From positions 1 through 13,119 of the forward strand of contig CALJJF010000267.1 of the NCBI GenBank assembly GCA_937973935.1: DNA of 13,119 nt, read 5' to 3'. The stretch is from MKRK01 sp001896915 (GTDB taxonomy: Bacteria; Bacillota; Clostridia; Oscillospirales; Acutalibacteraceae). Shown here piece after piece: positions 1 through 6,473 of this stretch (its first letter is position 1; every line of letters starts with the position of its first letter). The position numbers and the translations under genes were made by a program. The notes under the pieces are model-generated. The model did not search any database, had not been told where the DNA came from, and worked only from the letters and a program-made list of their open reading frames with translations.

Positions 1-225
1 AATTACGACCAGTTCTGCCAGATTGACGACGGAAATATCCGTGGTTAAAATGATGGAATCATCAATCTTCACATCCGGTAGCAAAGGATTGTTATGTTTT
101 AATTTTAAATAATTGATTTCGTTTTCAAAGGGTGACCATAAGGACACGGTGTGCCCTTGTTTTTCGGCGCTGACCGCCAATGCGGTGCCCCATCCTCCGG
201 AACCCAATATACAGATACTAGCCAT
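1..225 (-). CDS. gpsA: Glycerol-3-phosphate dehydrogenase [NAD(P)+], N-terminal part (cut by window edge)
   Basis: The first 75 residues are present; the family is usually about 330 residues, so the rest lies beyond base 1. The N-terminus carries the dinucleotide-binding Rossmann loop GSGGWGTALA at residues 8-17, the hallmark of GpsA. The enzyme is cytosolic and reduces dihydroxyacetone phosphate to sn-glycerol 3-phosphate, the acceptor that PlsY acylates. The ATG at 225-223 is supported by AAGGTGA just upstream, which overlaps the plsY stop codon; the gap to plsY is only 10 bp. This arrangement implies co-transcription and translational coupling with plsY. Identification is firm from the motif plus the plsY-gpsA neighbourhood; the C-terminal domain cannot be inspected. 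Confidence 0.93.
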   Translation of the reverse strand, partial: MASICILGSGGWGTALAVSAEKQGHTVSLWSPFENEINYLKLKHNNPLLPDVKIDDSIILTTDISVVNLAELVVI

Positions 226-235
226 GTCAATCACC

Positions 236-943
236 TTATTTCTTTATCGAGAATTTACTTTCCTGTCCTTTGAATAAGCGCTTGATATTATCCTTATGCT
301 TGATAATGACCAGGCATGCAAAAAGTGCCGCAAAAATCGTCATTACAACTTTTTGTGGCATTCCGAATAAGGAAAAGGTTGTGCCGGTTTCTTTTACATT
401 CTGGATAAAAATCGTGGAAATCGGCAAGGATATGGCACCCAGAATGGAACCGACTGAGATATATTTGGTTATGATTACCGAGAGCAGAAATATAACCAGA
501 AGGATCAAAAAAATTCTCCAGTCAATTAAAATTACCGTTCCGAGCCCTGACAGAGCCCCTTTTCCGCCGCGGAAATTAAAATAGATCGGATAGATATGGC
601 CAAGGATGCAGAAAAAGCCGCAGATATAGGCAAGGTACAGCGGGTCAAGATAGTTTTTGATCTGACCGTTTGTCAAATATCCCAATACGGCATATGCAGC
701 ATATTTCCCCACTGCGACGGATAACAAACCCTTGGCAAGGTCGCAAATCAAGGTAAATATCCCTGCCTTTTTCCCGGCAGTGCGCAGCACATTGGTCAAT
801 CCGGCGTTTCCGCTTCCGTGGTCCCTCACATCGGTTTTTGCAATCAGCCGGGTAAAAATCACGGCGGAGCTGATACTGCCGATTAAATAGCTGATGATGG
901 CGGAAATAATCGTTACGATGATAATATAAAGTTCATATTTCAT
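236..943 (-). CDS. plsY: Acyl-phosphate:glycerol-3-phosphate acyltransferase PlsY
   Basis: A 235-residue integral membrane protein with about five hydrophobic segments. PlsY transfers an acyl group from acyl-phosphate to glycerol 3-phosphate, the first step of phospholipid synthesis in most Gram-positive bacteria. Family motifs are visible in order: GSGNAGLTNVLR (residues 43-54), GHIYP (115-119), the glycine-rich GGKG loop (126-129) and the C-terminal HKDNIKRLFKGQE (216-228). After GGKG the sequence is ALSGLG rather than the commoner VATxxG, a mild variant. The ATG at 943 is the only plausible start: the frame upstream is open for a short stretch but has no ATG, GTG or TTG. No Shine-Dalgarno precedes it (the bases read CTGCTCCTTTT), yet the stop codon of an 18-codon ORF overlaps the ATG. 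It is followed by gpsA, which supplies its substrate. Confidence 0.96.
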   Translation of the reverse strand: MKYELYIIIVTIISAIISYLIGSISSAVIFTRLIAKTDVRDHGSGNAGLTNVLRTAGKKAGIFTLICDLAKGLLSVAVGKYAAYAVLGYLTNGQIKNYLDPLYLAYICGFFCILGHIYPIYFNFRGGKGALSGLGTVILIDWRIFLILLVIFLLSVIITKYISVGSILGAISLPISTIFIQNVKETGTTFSLFGMPQKVVMTIFAALFACLVIIKHKDNIKRLFKGQESKFSIKK

Positions 944-996
944 AAAAGGAGCAGGATATTCTGACGATGAAACCGCACAGAACGTCCGTTGCTCAT
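940..996 (-). CDS. Putative 18-aa leader peptide ORF coupled to plsY
   Basis: A short ORF lies in the der-plsY gap. It starts at ATG 996, encodes MSNGRSVRFHRQNILLLL and ends in TGA at 942-940, so its stop overlaps the plsY ATG as ATGA. It is preceded by AGAAAGGGTGAC, a plausible ribosome binding site directly upstream, whereas plsY itself has none. What is seen is the ORF, its site and the overlap. The inference is that ribosomes finishing this ORF restart at plsY. The peptide has three arginines followed by four consecutive leucines but resembles no family I know. It could be a chance ORF, but the exact overlap and the missing plsY site argue for a role. Confidence 0.5.
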   Translation of the reverse strand: MSNGRSVRFHRQNILLLL

Positions 997-1035
997 GTCA
1001 CCCTTTCTTACATGCATTGGGTCAGTGCTTTTTCT

Positions 1036-2364
1036 CTATGCTTTTCCGTCGCCCCGTTCACGAATGACAAAACGCAGCGGCGTTCCTTCCAGTCCGAAGG
1101 TGTTTCTGATTTGGTTTTCCAAATAACGCTGATAGGAAAAATGGAACAGCTCTTCCCGGTTACAGAAGCAGACGAAAGTAGGCGGCTTTGTAGACGCCTG
1201 GGTAATGTAATAAATTTTCAGCCGTTTTCCCTTGTCTGTGGGCGGCTGTACTCTTGCGGTAGCATCTGCCAGGATATCGTTGAGCATTCCTGTTGAAATC
1301 CGCATGGTGTTTTGGGTGTGTACATATTTGATCAGCTCAAACAGCCGGTCGATGCGTTGCCCCGTTTTGGCGGAAATAAAGATAATCGGTGCAAAATTCA
1401 TAAAAGAAAAATCCTTCATGAGTTCTTTGCGGTAGCTATCCATGGTCTTGTCATCTTTTTCGACGGCATCCCATTTGTTCACTGCAATGATGCATGCCTT
1501 GCCTTCATCCAGGGCAAGCCCGGCCACCTTGGAATCCTGCTCGGTAAAACCCTCTGTGCCATCAATCATAATCACGCAGACATCCGAGCGTTCCACAGCC
1601 ATTTCAGCACGCAGCACGCTGTATTTTTCTATTTTTTCATCCACTCTGGATTTCCGGCGCAGTCCTGCCGTATCAATAAACACGAAGCTGCCATATTTAT
1701 TTTCCACGTTTGTGTCAATGGCATCTCTTGTTGTGCCTGCGATTTCGGAAACGATGGAACGGTTCTCACCGGATATTTTGTTGACCAGTGAGGATTTCCC
1801 CACGTTTGGTTTTCCGATAATGGCTACCTTGATGATTTCGCTGTCATAATCATCCTCTGCTTCGGGCTGGAGATATTCATATACTGCGTCCAATAAATCA
1901 CCGGTTCCGTGACCGTGAACCGCAGAAACGGCAATGGGTTCCCCGATGCCGAGGTTGTAGAACTCATAAAAGTCCATCGGCACCTTTCCCAGAGAATCGG
2001 TTTTGTTGATGCAAAGCACCACCGGCTTGTTGCTTTTTTGAAGCATCTGGGCGACCTCCAAATCAGTTGGAGTCACACCGGATTTTAAATCACATACAAA
2101 GATGATAACCTCTGCGGTGTCAATGGCCAGCTCTGCCTGTCTTCTCATCTGGGACAGAATGATATCATCGGAATAAGGCTCTATTCCGCCGGTATCCACC
2201 AACATGATTTTGCGGTCACGCCATTCGCAATCCCCGTAAATACGGTCACGGGTGACTCCGGGCGTATCGTCCACAATGGACAATCTCCGTCCGATTAATT
2301 TATTGAACAGTGTTGATTTGCCGACATTCGGTCTGCCGACAACAGCAACGATTGGTTTTGCCAT
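1036..2364 (-). CDS. der: Ribosome biogenesis GTPase Der (EngA)
   Basis: A 442-residue protein of the usual length for Der, the essential GTPase with two tandem G domains that helps the 50S ribosomal subunit mature. The first G domain shows GRPNVGKS (10-17), DTGG (57-60) and NKTD (120-123). The second shows GKPNVGKS (184-191), DTAGLRRKSRV (231-241) and NKWD (296-299). The last roughly 90 residues correspond to the KH-like RNA-binding domain. The ATG at 2364 is preceded by AAAGGA at good spacing; this site overlaps the stop region of the upstream DUF512 gene, 13 bp away, so the two are probably translated together. Downstream, a 92-bp gap with a small leader ORF separates it from plsY. Confidence 0.98.
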   Translation of the reverse strand: MAKPIVAVVGRPNVGKSTLFNKLIGRRLSIVDDTPGVTRDRIYGDCEWRDRKIMLVDTGGIEPYSDDIILSQMRRQAELAIDTAEVIIFVCDLKSGVTPTDLEVAQMLQKSNKPVVLCINKTDSLGKVPMDFYEFYNLGIGEPIAVSAVHGHGTGDLLDAVYEYLQPEAEDDYDSEIIKVAIIGKPNVGKSSLVNKISGENRSIVSEIAGTTRDAIDTNVENKYGSFVFIDTAGLRRKSRVDEKIEKYSVLRAEMAVERSDVCVIMIDGTEGFTEQDSKVAGLALDEGKACIIAVNKWDAVEKDDKTMDSYRKELMKDFSFMNFAPIIFISAKTGQRIDRLFELIKYVHTQNTMRISTGMLNDILADATARVQPPTDKGKRLKIYYITQASTKPPTFVCFCNREELFHFSYQRYLENQIRNTFGLEGTPLRFVIRERGDGKA

Positions 2365-2377
2365 GATTCACAATCCT

Positions 2378-3694
2378 TTAAGAGAAATGGTTTCTCTGTT
2401 TTGTTATACTGCTGAAAAATTCATATCCGTCAACAGGGACGGCCGTTACAGGCACATTCAGTGCTTCTGATAACTCGTCAACGGTTATGTCGTCCAGAAA
2501 TATGTTTTCCTCATGCTTGAGCATGACGGAGGGGATGAACAATTCGGTTCCGAGATTTTTTCCTTTTAATTGGTTTATGATATCCTGACCGGTGATCAAA
2601 CCTGCCACATCAATGGACCGACCGAAAAAGTCATTTTCTATCGGAAAAATCTCTATGTTCATATTATCCCATTTTTGGTTCATATAGTCAACTAAACTTT
2701 TTAAATATGGTGCAGCACTGATGCCGGTGGCAACGGATTTGTTGAGGGAATCCGGTGTGCCGTCATATTCGTCCACCGCCGATTGAAACTCCGAGCCAAA
2801 CAGCGAAACCAATCCTACGCCATTTTCCAGCTGTGCATATTCTTCATAATAGCCTGTACCGGGAAGTTCTTTTTCCGCTTTGACATAAAATTCATCTGCC
2901 GCAAAAGCCAGTCTTGTGCCATGCTTTTGATAAAAACCCTCTGCAAATTCGTCAATGATGCGGATGACGTCTGATGCACTTTGTTTGTCGAAGGATTCCA
3001 GCGGAAATAGCCCTTGCCTGTGCTTGGTCAGTCCCACAGGAACGACAGCAACGCTCTGGAGAGCGGGATAGAGCGCCGACAAGTCCTGAAGGCTCCGTTT
3101 CAGCTCTTCCCCGTCATTGATGCCCTTGCAGACAACCAGCTGTGTGTTCATAGCGATTCCGCCTGCAGCAAGCTGGTGTAAATAGGACAGAACCCTGCCT
3201 GCACTTTTATTTTTCATCATTTTGACCCTCAGGTCTTCATTGGTGGTGTGAACCGATACATTCACAGGGCTGATATGCATTTTGATGATGCGGTCAATGT
3301 CTTTTTGGGGCAAATTGGTCAGGGTGATATAATTACCGAACAGAAAAGAAAGACGAAAATCATCGTCTTTGAAATAGAGGCTTTCCCGCATTCCTTCGGG
3401 CAATTGGTCTATGAAACAAAAAACACAGCCGTTTCGGCAGGAGCGCTGATTGTCCATTAAATAGCTTTGAAACTGCAGCCCTATATCATCATATTCCTGC
3501 TTTTTAATTATTATCTGTTTTTTTTCTGTGCCAGACAATATCACAATATGCAATGTTTCATCGGTGATGATAAAACGGTAGTCCAGAATGTCGCTGATCT
3601 CTTCCCCGTTGATGGTACAGACAATATCCCCGGCTTTTATGTTGTTTTGCTCTGCAATTGAATGTTCCTCAACACCGGTAACAATAACCGACAT
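2378..3694 (-). CDS. PDZ-radical SAM DUF512 protein (COG1625-type Fe-S oxidoreductase)
   Basis: A 438-residue protein with three recognisable parts. Residues 1-60 form a PDZ-like fold (IKAGDIVCTINGEEI around 19-33). A cysteine cluster C86-x3-C90-x2-C93 (CRNGCVFC) is the [4Fe-4S] site of a radical SAM enzyme. The C-terminal half matches the DUF512 region, with conserved-looking stretches such as VVPVGLTKHR and the LITGQDI segment. Members are widespread in Clostridia and cyanobacteria, but their reaction is not known to me. The ATG at 3694 has a strong AGAGGGGGAT site. The gene sits directly before der (13-bp gap) and after the rpmF terminator, so it may head a DUF512-der-plsY-gpsA operon. The link to der hints at a role near ribosome maturation, but that is inference only. 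Confidence 0.9.
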   Translation of the reverse strand: MSVIVTGVEEHSIAEQNNIKAGDIVCTINGEEISDILDYRFIITDETLHIVILSGTEKKQIIIKKQEYDDIGLQFQSYLMDNQRSCRNGCVFCFIDQLPEGMRESLYFKDDDFRLSFLFGNYITLTNLPQKDIDRIIKMHISPVNVSVHTTNEDLRVKMMKNKSAGRVLSYLHQLAAGGIAMNTQLVVCKGINDGEELKRSLQDLSALYPALQSVAVVPVGLTKHRQGLFPLESFDKQSASDVIRIIDEFAEGFYQKHGTRLAFAADEFYVKAEKELPGTGYYEEYAQLENGVGLVSLFGSEFQSAVDEYDGTPDSLNKSVATGISAAPYLKSLVDYMNQKWDNMNIEIFPIENDFFGRSIDVAGLITGQDIINQLKGKNLGTELFIPSVMLKHEENIFLDDITVDELSEALNVPVTAVPVDGYEFFSSITKQRNHFS

Positions 3695-3752
3695 TTTTTA
3701 ATCCCCCTCTTTTTCACACAAGGGCATATCCCCGAAAAACAATGCCTTCACA

Positions 3753-3785
3753 TATAAAAATAGAGAAGGATTGCTCCTCCTCTAT
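3753..3785 (-). terminator. Intrinsic terminator after rpmF
   Basis: On the minus strand an 11-bp stem (ATAGAGGAGGA with TCCTTCTCTAT, one G-T wobble) closes a GCAA tetraloop and is followed by TTTTTATA. It begins about 20 bases after the rpmF stop codon. This is a textbook rho-independent terminator that should separate yceD-rpmF from the DUF512-der genes, although read-through cannot be excluded because I see no convincing promoter in 3695-3752. Confidence 0.88.
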
Positions 3786-3807
3786 CCCTAGACATCAATA
3801 ACAGGTC

Positions 3808-3990
3808 TTACGCTTCAACCTTTACAACTTCCCTGCCGTTGTAAAAACCACAATTTGCACAAAGTCTGTGTGGTCTTTTATATTCATTACACTTTGGGCA
3901 TTTGGTAAGTGTGGGTGCATCAAGCTTCCATACGTTTGAACGTCTCTTATCTCTTCTTGTTTTTGATACTCTTCTCTTTGGTACTGCCAT
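3808..3990 (-). CDS. rpmF: Large ribosomal subunit protein bL32
   Basis: A 60-residue basic protein of the normal length for L32, a 50S subunit protein. It begins MAVPKRRVSKTRRDKRR, the conserved RNA-binding N-terminus, followed by a zinc ribbon made of C31-x2-C34 and C44-x2-C47. This is the zinc-containing form; no zinc-free paralogue is in the window. The ATG at 3990 is preceded by a perfect AAGGAGGTG site at ideal spacing, consistent with high expression. It lies 27 bp after the DUF177/YceD gene and is transcribed with it, ending at the terminator 3753-3785. The YceD-L32 pair is a conserved bacterial arrangement. Confidence 0.99.
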   Translation of the reverse strand: MAVPKRRVSKTRRDKRRSNVWKLDAPTLTKCPKCNEYKRPHRLCANCGFYNGREVVKVEA

Positions 3991-4017
3991 TTTAGAGCAC
4001 CTCCTTATATTATTAAC

Positions 4018-4515
4018 TTAATTTAACAACTTCTTTAATGCTTCGAGCCTTGGGTCAACAGCTTTATCACATTTACAGTCAGTTTCATTTAAATTGACAC
4101 CGCAGCTGGCACATAAGCCTTTGCAATGCTCGCTGCAAAGAAATTTTGATGGTAGCTGTAATAAAATGTCTGATGTAACAAGCTCGGTAATGTCCAGAAG
4201 CATGTTTTCGATCAGAATAAAATCCTCATCGTAGTTTTCTTCATCATTGATTTCGCTCACTAAGATGTGATGGACGGGTAGGTTCATTTTGGTGTTGATA
4301 TCCGCCGCGCAACGGTCACATTGTGTAACATAGTCAAGTACCGCCGCACCGCTTACGGTGACGATACCTGATTTATTTGAGAGAATGGCTGATGCGGTTA
4401 CGGGTTTTTGAAACGGAAAAAATCCGCCGATATCAAGCATATGAAGGTCGATGGTTTCTTCATAAACAAGAGTTTCACCCACGCAGGCAAATATATCTTT
4501 GAGATCAAGAATCAT
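4018..4515 (-). CDS. DUF177 / YceD family protein (L32-associated)
   Basis: A 165-residue protein, the usual size for the DUF177/YceD family, which lies next to rpmF across bacteria and has been linked to rRNA and ribosome metabolism. The N-terminal half is a beta-rich domain. The C-terminal part carries the family's cysteine-rich signature: C66-x2-C69 (CDRC), then C127, C131, C135, C138 (CSEHCKGLCASC), and C147 and C149. These cysteines suggest metal binding, although many homologues have fewer. The ATG at 4515 has AGAAAGGG eight bases upstream. The gene is first in the yceD-rpmF operon, driven by the consensus promoter at 4561-4589 with a leader of roughly 40 nt. The cellular role of this member is not proven. 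Confidence 0.92.
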   Translation of the reverse strand: MILDLKDIFACVGETLVYEETIDLHMLDIGGFFPFQKPVTASAILSNKSGIVTVSGAAVLDYVTQCDRCAADINTKMNLPVHHILVSEINDEENYDEDFILIENMLLDITELVTSDILLQLPSKFLCSEHCKGLCASCGVNLNETDCKCDKAVDPRLEALKKLLN

Positions 4516-4560
4516 ATAATTAAGCCCTTTCTCAAAAACATAAAAAATGTCACGAAGTAT

Positions 4561-4589
4561 ATTATATAGTTCTCCATTCCTTTTGTCAA
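4561..4589 (-). promoter_or_regulatory. Consensus sigma-A promoter of yceD-rpmF
   Basis: On the minus strand TTGACA (4589-4584) and TATAAT (4566-4561) are separated by exactly 17 bp. Both hexamers match the vegetative consensus perfectly. Transcription should start near 4550-4555, about 40 bases before the yceD ATG. The -35 box lies only 5 bp past the stop codon of the upstream ligase-like gene, so there is no room for a separate terminator between the two genes. Confidence 0.93.
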
Positions 4590-4594
4590 GAAAT

Positions 4595-5917
4595 TTATTC
4601 TTTTCTTAAGGATATTTGTTGTTTTTCTTTGATCGAATAATAAAATCCGCCCATTATGGCGATCAAAAGCATATAATATGCCGTTAGCTTCGGGTCTACA
4701 AAGGTATAATTGATAGAACCCTGTATGATAATCCCCAGCATTGCTGCCATAAATGCAAGGGATAGTATCTTTTCGTTGTGTCGGCCTTTTCGGACAATAT
4801 AAACAGCAAAACAGAAAAACACGACGACCAGACCGAAGGTAAAAATAACTCTCGGTACGCCGCCTTCCAGCAACAGCTGAAATAAATCATTATGGGCATG
4901 AGGCTCGTTGATATTATACTGATGTTTGAAAATATCCCACTGGCTGTTCATTCCCGTTCCATAGCCTGTGATCGGTCTTTTGACAAATAAATGACCGGAA
5001 ATTTCCCATAGGCGTGGACGTGTTACCTTGCTGTTGTCATTGACTAAAATATCCCCCATCCGTGCCTGAACGGAATCCGGCATGATGGACAAAAAAGGAA
5101 TGGAACCGGTCAGCAATAACGTAGTTCCCGTTACTAGGACAGACCATTTTTTGTTCAATGATTTTGACAAAACCAGAATCAGTACCGTCATCGCCAGCAG
5201 AATAATTGCCAAAGCGACATATGCACCCCGGGAAAAGGTCACAAACAAAGCAAGGACGGATATCACAAAGGAAACGATGCCAAAGGTCAACTGCTTTCTT
5301 GTTTTTGCATTGTCGATGTAATAGATGGATAAAGGGATTACCACAAGTAAAAAGGTGGAGTATACGTTGGAATTGACATAGGTGGAATTGGACCGCATAT
5401 TGTCTTCCAGATAAGAAATCTTGTAACGAAAGAAGTGGTCTGTTATGCCGTTCACATGCTTCCAAAAGGGGTTGGGCAAGGTTAAGGGAATCCATTTAAA
5501 GTTATTGAAGGTATACTGTAAAACGGCAATGATTCCGCTGAGTAATCCGGCCCACAGGATGGCCTCTATGCTCCGTGAAACGGCATCTTTCTTACGTGCA
5601 ATCATGAGCACTGCCAAAAAAGCAAGGGTGCACCACAGCCATAACAAAGACATAACAAAAGAGTCCACCATGAATTTTGAAGAAAAAATACATACAAAAA
5701 CCCAAATAAGGTTTAAGGATCCAAAAATCGCAAGCAGATTTTTGCTTTTATACAGACTCTTGAAATCAGAAAACCAGTTTTTGTTGCACAAAACAAACGC
5801 CAAAAACGGAATGATAATAAAAAATGGTGCAAATACATCGGGTAGGATCGGTAACAGAAGCAATGTAGCAAAAAGAAACTGTATCTGCCGTTTTTCCCCG
5901 TCAGCATTTTGTGTCAT
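4595..5917 (-). CDS. O-antigen ligase family membrane protein
   Basis: A 440-residue, very hydrophobic protein with about ten predicted membrane segments and one large extracytoplasmic loop towards the C-terminus. The loop contains RPRLWEISGHLF and HAHNDLFQLLLEGG (about 340-353), the HNxxLxxxxExG motif of the Wzy_C / O-antigen ligase family; an FSRGAY motif precedes it at about 228-233. Such proteins ligate or polymerise lipid-linked glycans at the outer face of the membrane. In a Gram-positive cell the product could be a surface polysaccharide or a modified wall polymer; no glycan genes are adjacent. I chose ATG 5917 because GGGGTGA lies about ten bases upstream; an in-frame TTG at 5923 would add two residues. 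The substrate is unknown. Confidence 0.85.
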   Translation of the reverse strand: MTQNADGEKRQIQFLFATLLLLPILPDVFAPFFIIIPFLAFVLCNKNWFSDFKSLYKSKNLLAIFGSLNLIWVFVCIFSSKFMVDSFVMSLLWLWCTLAFLAVLMIARKKDAVSRSIEAILWAGLLSGIIAVLQYTFNNFKWIPLTLPNPFWKHVNGITDHFFRYKISYLEDNMRSNSTYVNSNVYSTFLLVVIPLSIYYIDNAKTRKQLTFGIVSFVISVLALFVTFSRGAYVALAIILLAMTVLILVLSKSLNKKWSVLVTGTTLLLTGSIPFLSIMPDSVQARMGDILVNDNSKVTRPRLWEISGHLFVKRPITGYGTGMNSQWDIFKHQYNINEPHAHNDLFQLLLEGGVPRVIFTFGLVVVFFCFAVYIVRKGRHNEKILSLAFMAAMLGIIIQGSINYTFVDPKLTAYYMLLIAIMGGFYYSIKEKQQISLRKE

Positions 5918-5950
5918 ATACAACCATTCACCCCGCCTTTTCGTTTCTTA

Positions 5951-5980
5951 AGAAATGAGCGGGAAAAATTCCCGCTCAAA
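5951..5980 (-). terminator. Perfect hairpin after the P-loop gene, probable terminator
   Basis: A perfect 10-bp inverted repeat (TGAGCGGGAA, 3-base loop, TTCCCGCTCA) at 5956-5978 lies about 30 bases beyond the stop codon of the P-loop gene. On the minus strand it is followed by TTTCTT, a short imperfect U-tract. It most likely ends the pgi operon before the ligase gene starts. The opposite strand has only AAACG after it, so it is not clearly bidirectional. Confidence 0.72.
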
Positions 5981-6008
5981 CGTTTCTTACTTGTTAAGCT
6001 GTCAATCA

Positions 6009-6428
6009 TTATGAAATTTTCCGCGCGAATTCGAACACACGGTCGGGAAGCTCGCTTTCGTCACAGGATACTGTGAAAGTAAAGCGTGTGTTGGACTCTT
6101 CTGAAATAACCGAGAGCTTTTCGATGAAATCAGCGAAATTATCATAGTCTCTGCCGCCGATTCTTAAGGTTGCGTCTGCGAAAATATCGGTGACATCATA
6201 GTTGCCGGCACACAAACCGCAGAGAAAACCGTAATAGGCTTCATAGCCATGAATGCCATAGGTATCGGAATCAATCAATCGTGCTTGGTGACTTACGTCA
6301 AAGGTCATAACCTGCCCTTTTTCGATACAGATTACATTGCCCTTTGATGTTTCTGCTGTGGTGTTGACGAGTTCGATCAGATGCTTGGTTTTACCTGTTC
6401 CTTTGTTGCCGATGATAAGAGATATCAT
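6009..6428 (-). CDS. Small P-loop NTPase-like protein of unknown function
   Basis: A 139-residue cytosolic protein opening with MISLIIGNKGTGKTKHL, whose GNKGTGKT (7-14) is a Walker A nucleotide-binding loop. No clear Walker B or recombinase/AAA signature follows. The remainder is an acidic alpha/beta domain including RIGGRDYDNFADFIEKL and a final strand pair around FTFTVSCDESELP. Similar small proteins occur in clostridial genomes, sometimes loosely annotated as twitching-motility or PilT-like ATPases, a label this sequence does not support. The ATG at 6428 has a strong AGAAGGAG site. It lies 45 bp after pgi with no terminator between, so it is probably co-transcribed with pgi and ends at the hairpin near 5956-5978. 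The function is unknown to me. Confidence 0.85.
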   Translation of the reverse strand: MISLIIGNKGTGKTKHLIELVNTTAETSKGNVICIEKGQVMTFDVSHQARLIDSDTYGIHGYEAYYGFLCGLCAGNYDVTDIFADATLRIGGRDYDNFADFIEKLSVISEESNTRFTFTVSCDESELPDRVFEFARKIS

Positions 6429-6473
6429 AACCTCATCTCCTTCTATTTTTTCCGCATAATGCGGTATCTGTTA

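Noticed and set aside
967..1296. Plus-strand open frame of 109 codons preceded by AAGGAG
   Set aside because: Most of it is antisense to the well-supported der gene, the purine run is too far from the ATG, and the product resembles nothing. Other plus-strand frames across der, DUF512, pgi and the carboxypeptidase were dismissed for the same reason.
3722..3746. Regulatory hairpin GGCAT...ATGCC before the DUF512 gene
   Set aside because: Only a 5-bp stem with a long loop; no match to a known riboswitch or protein-binding leader.
6452..6464. CCGCATAATGCGG inverted repeat between pgi and the P-loop gene as a terminator
   Set aside because: The stem is only 5-6 bp, and on the minus strand it is followed by A residues rather than a U-tract, so it cannot act as an intrinsic terminator for pgi.
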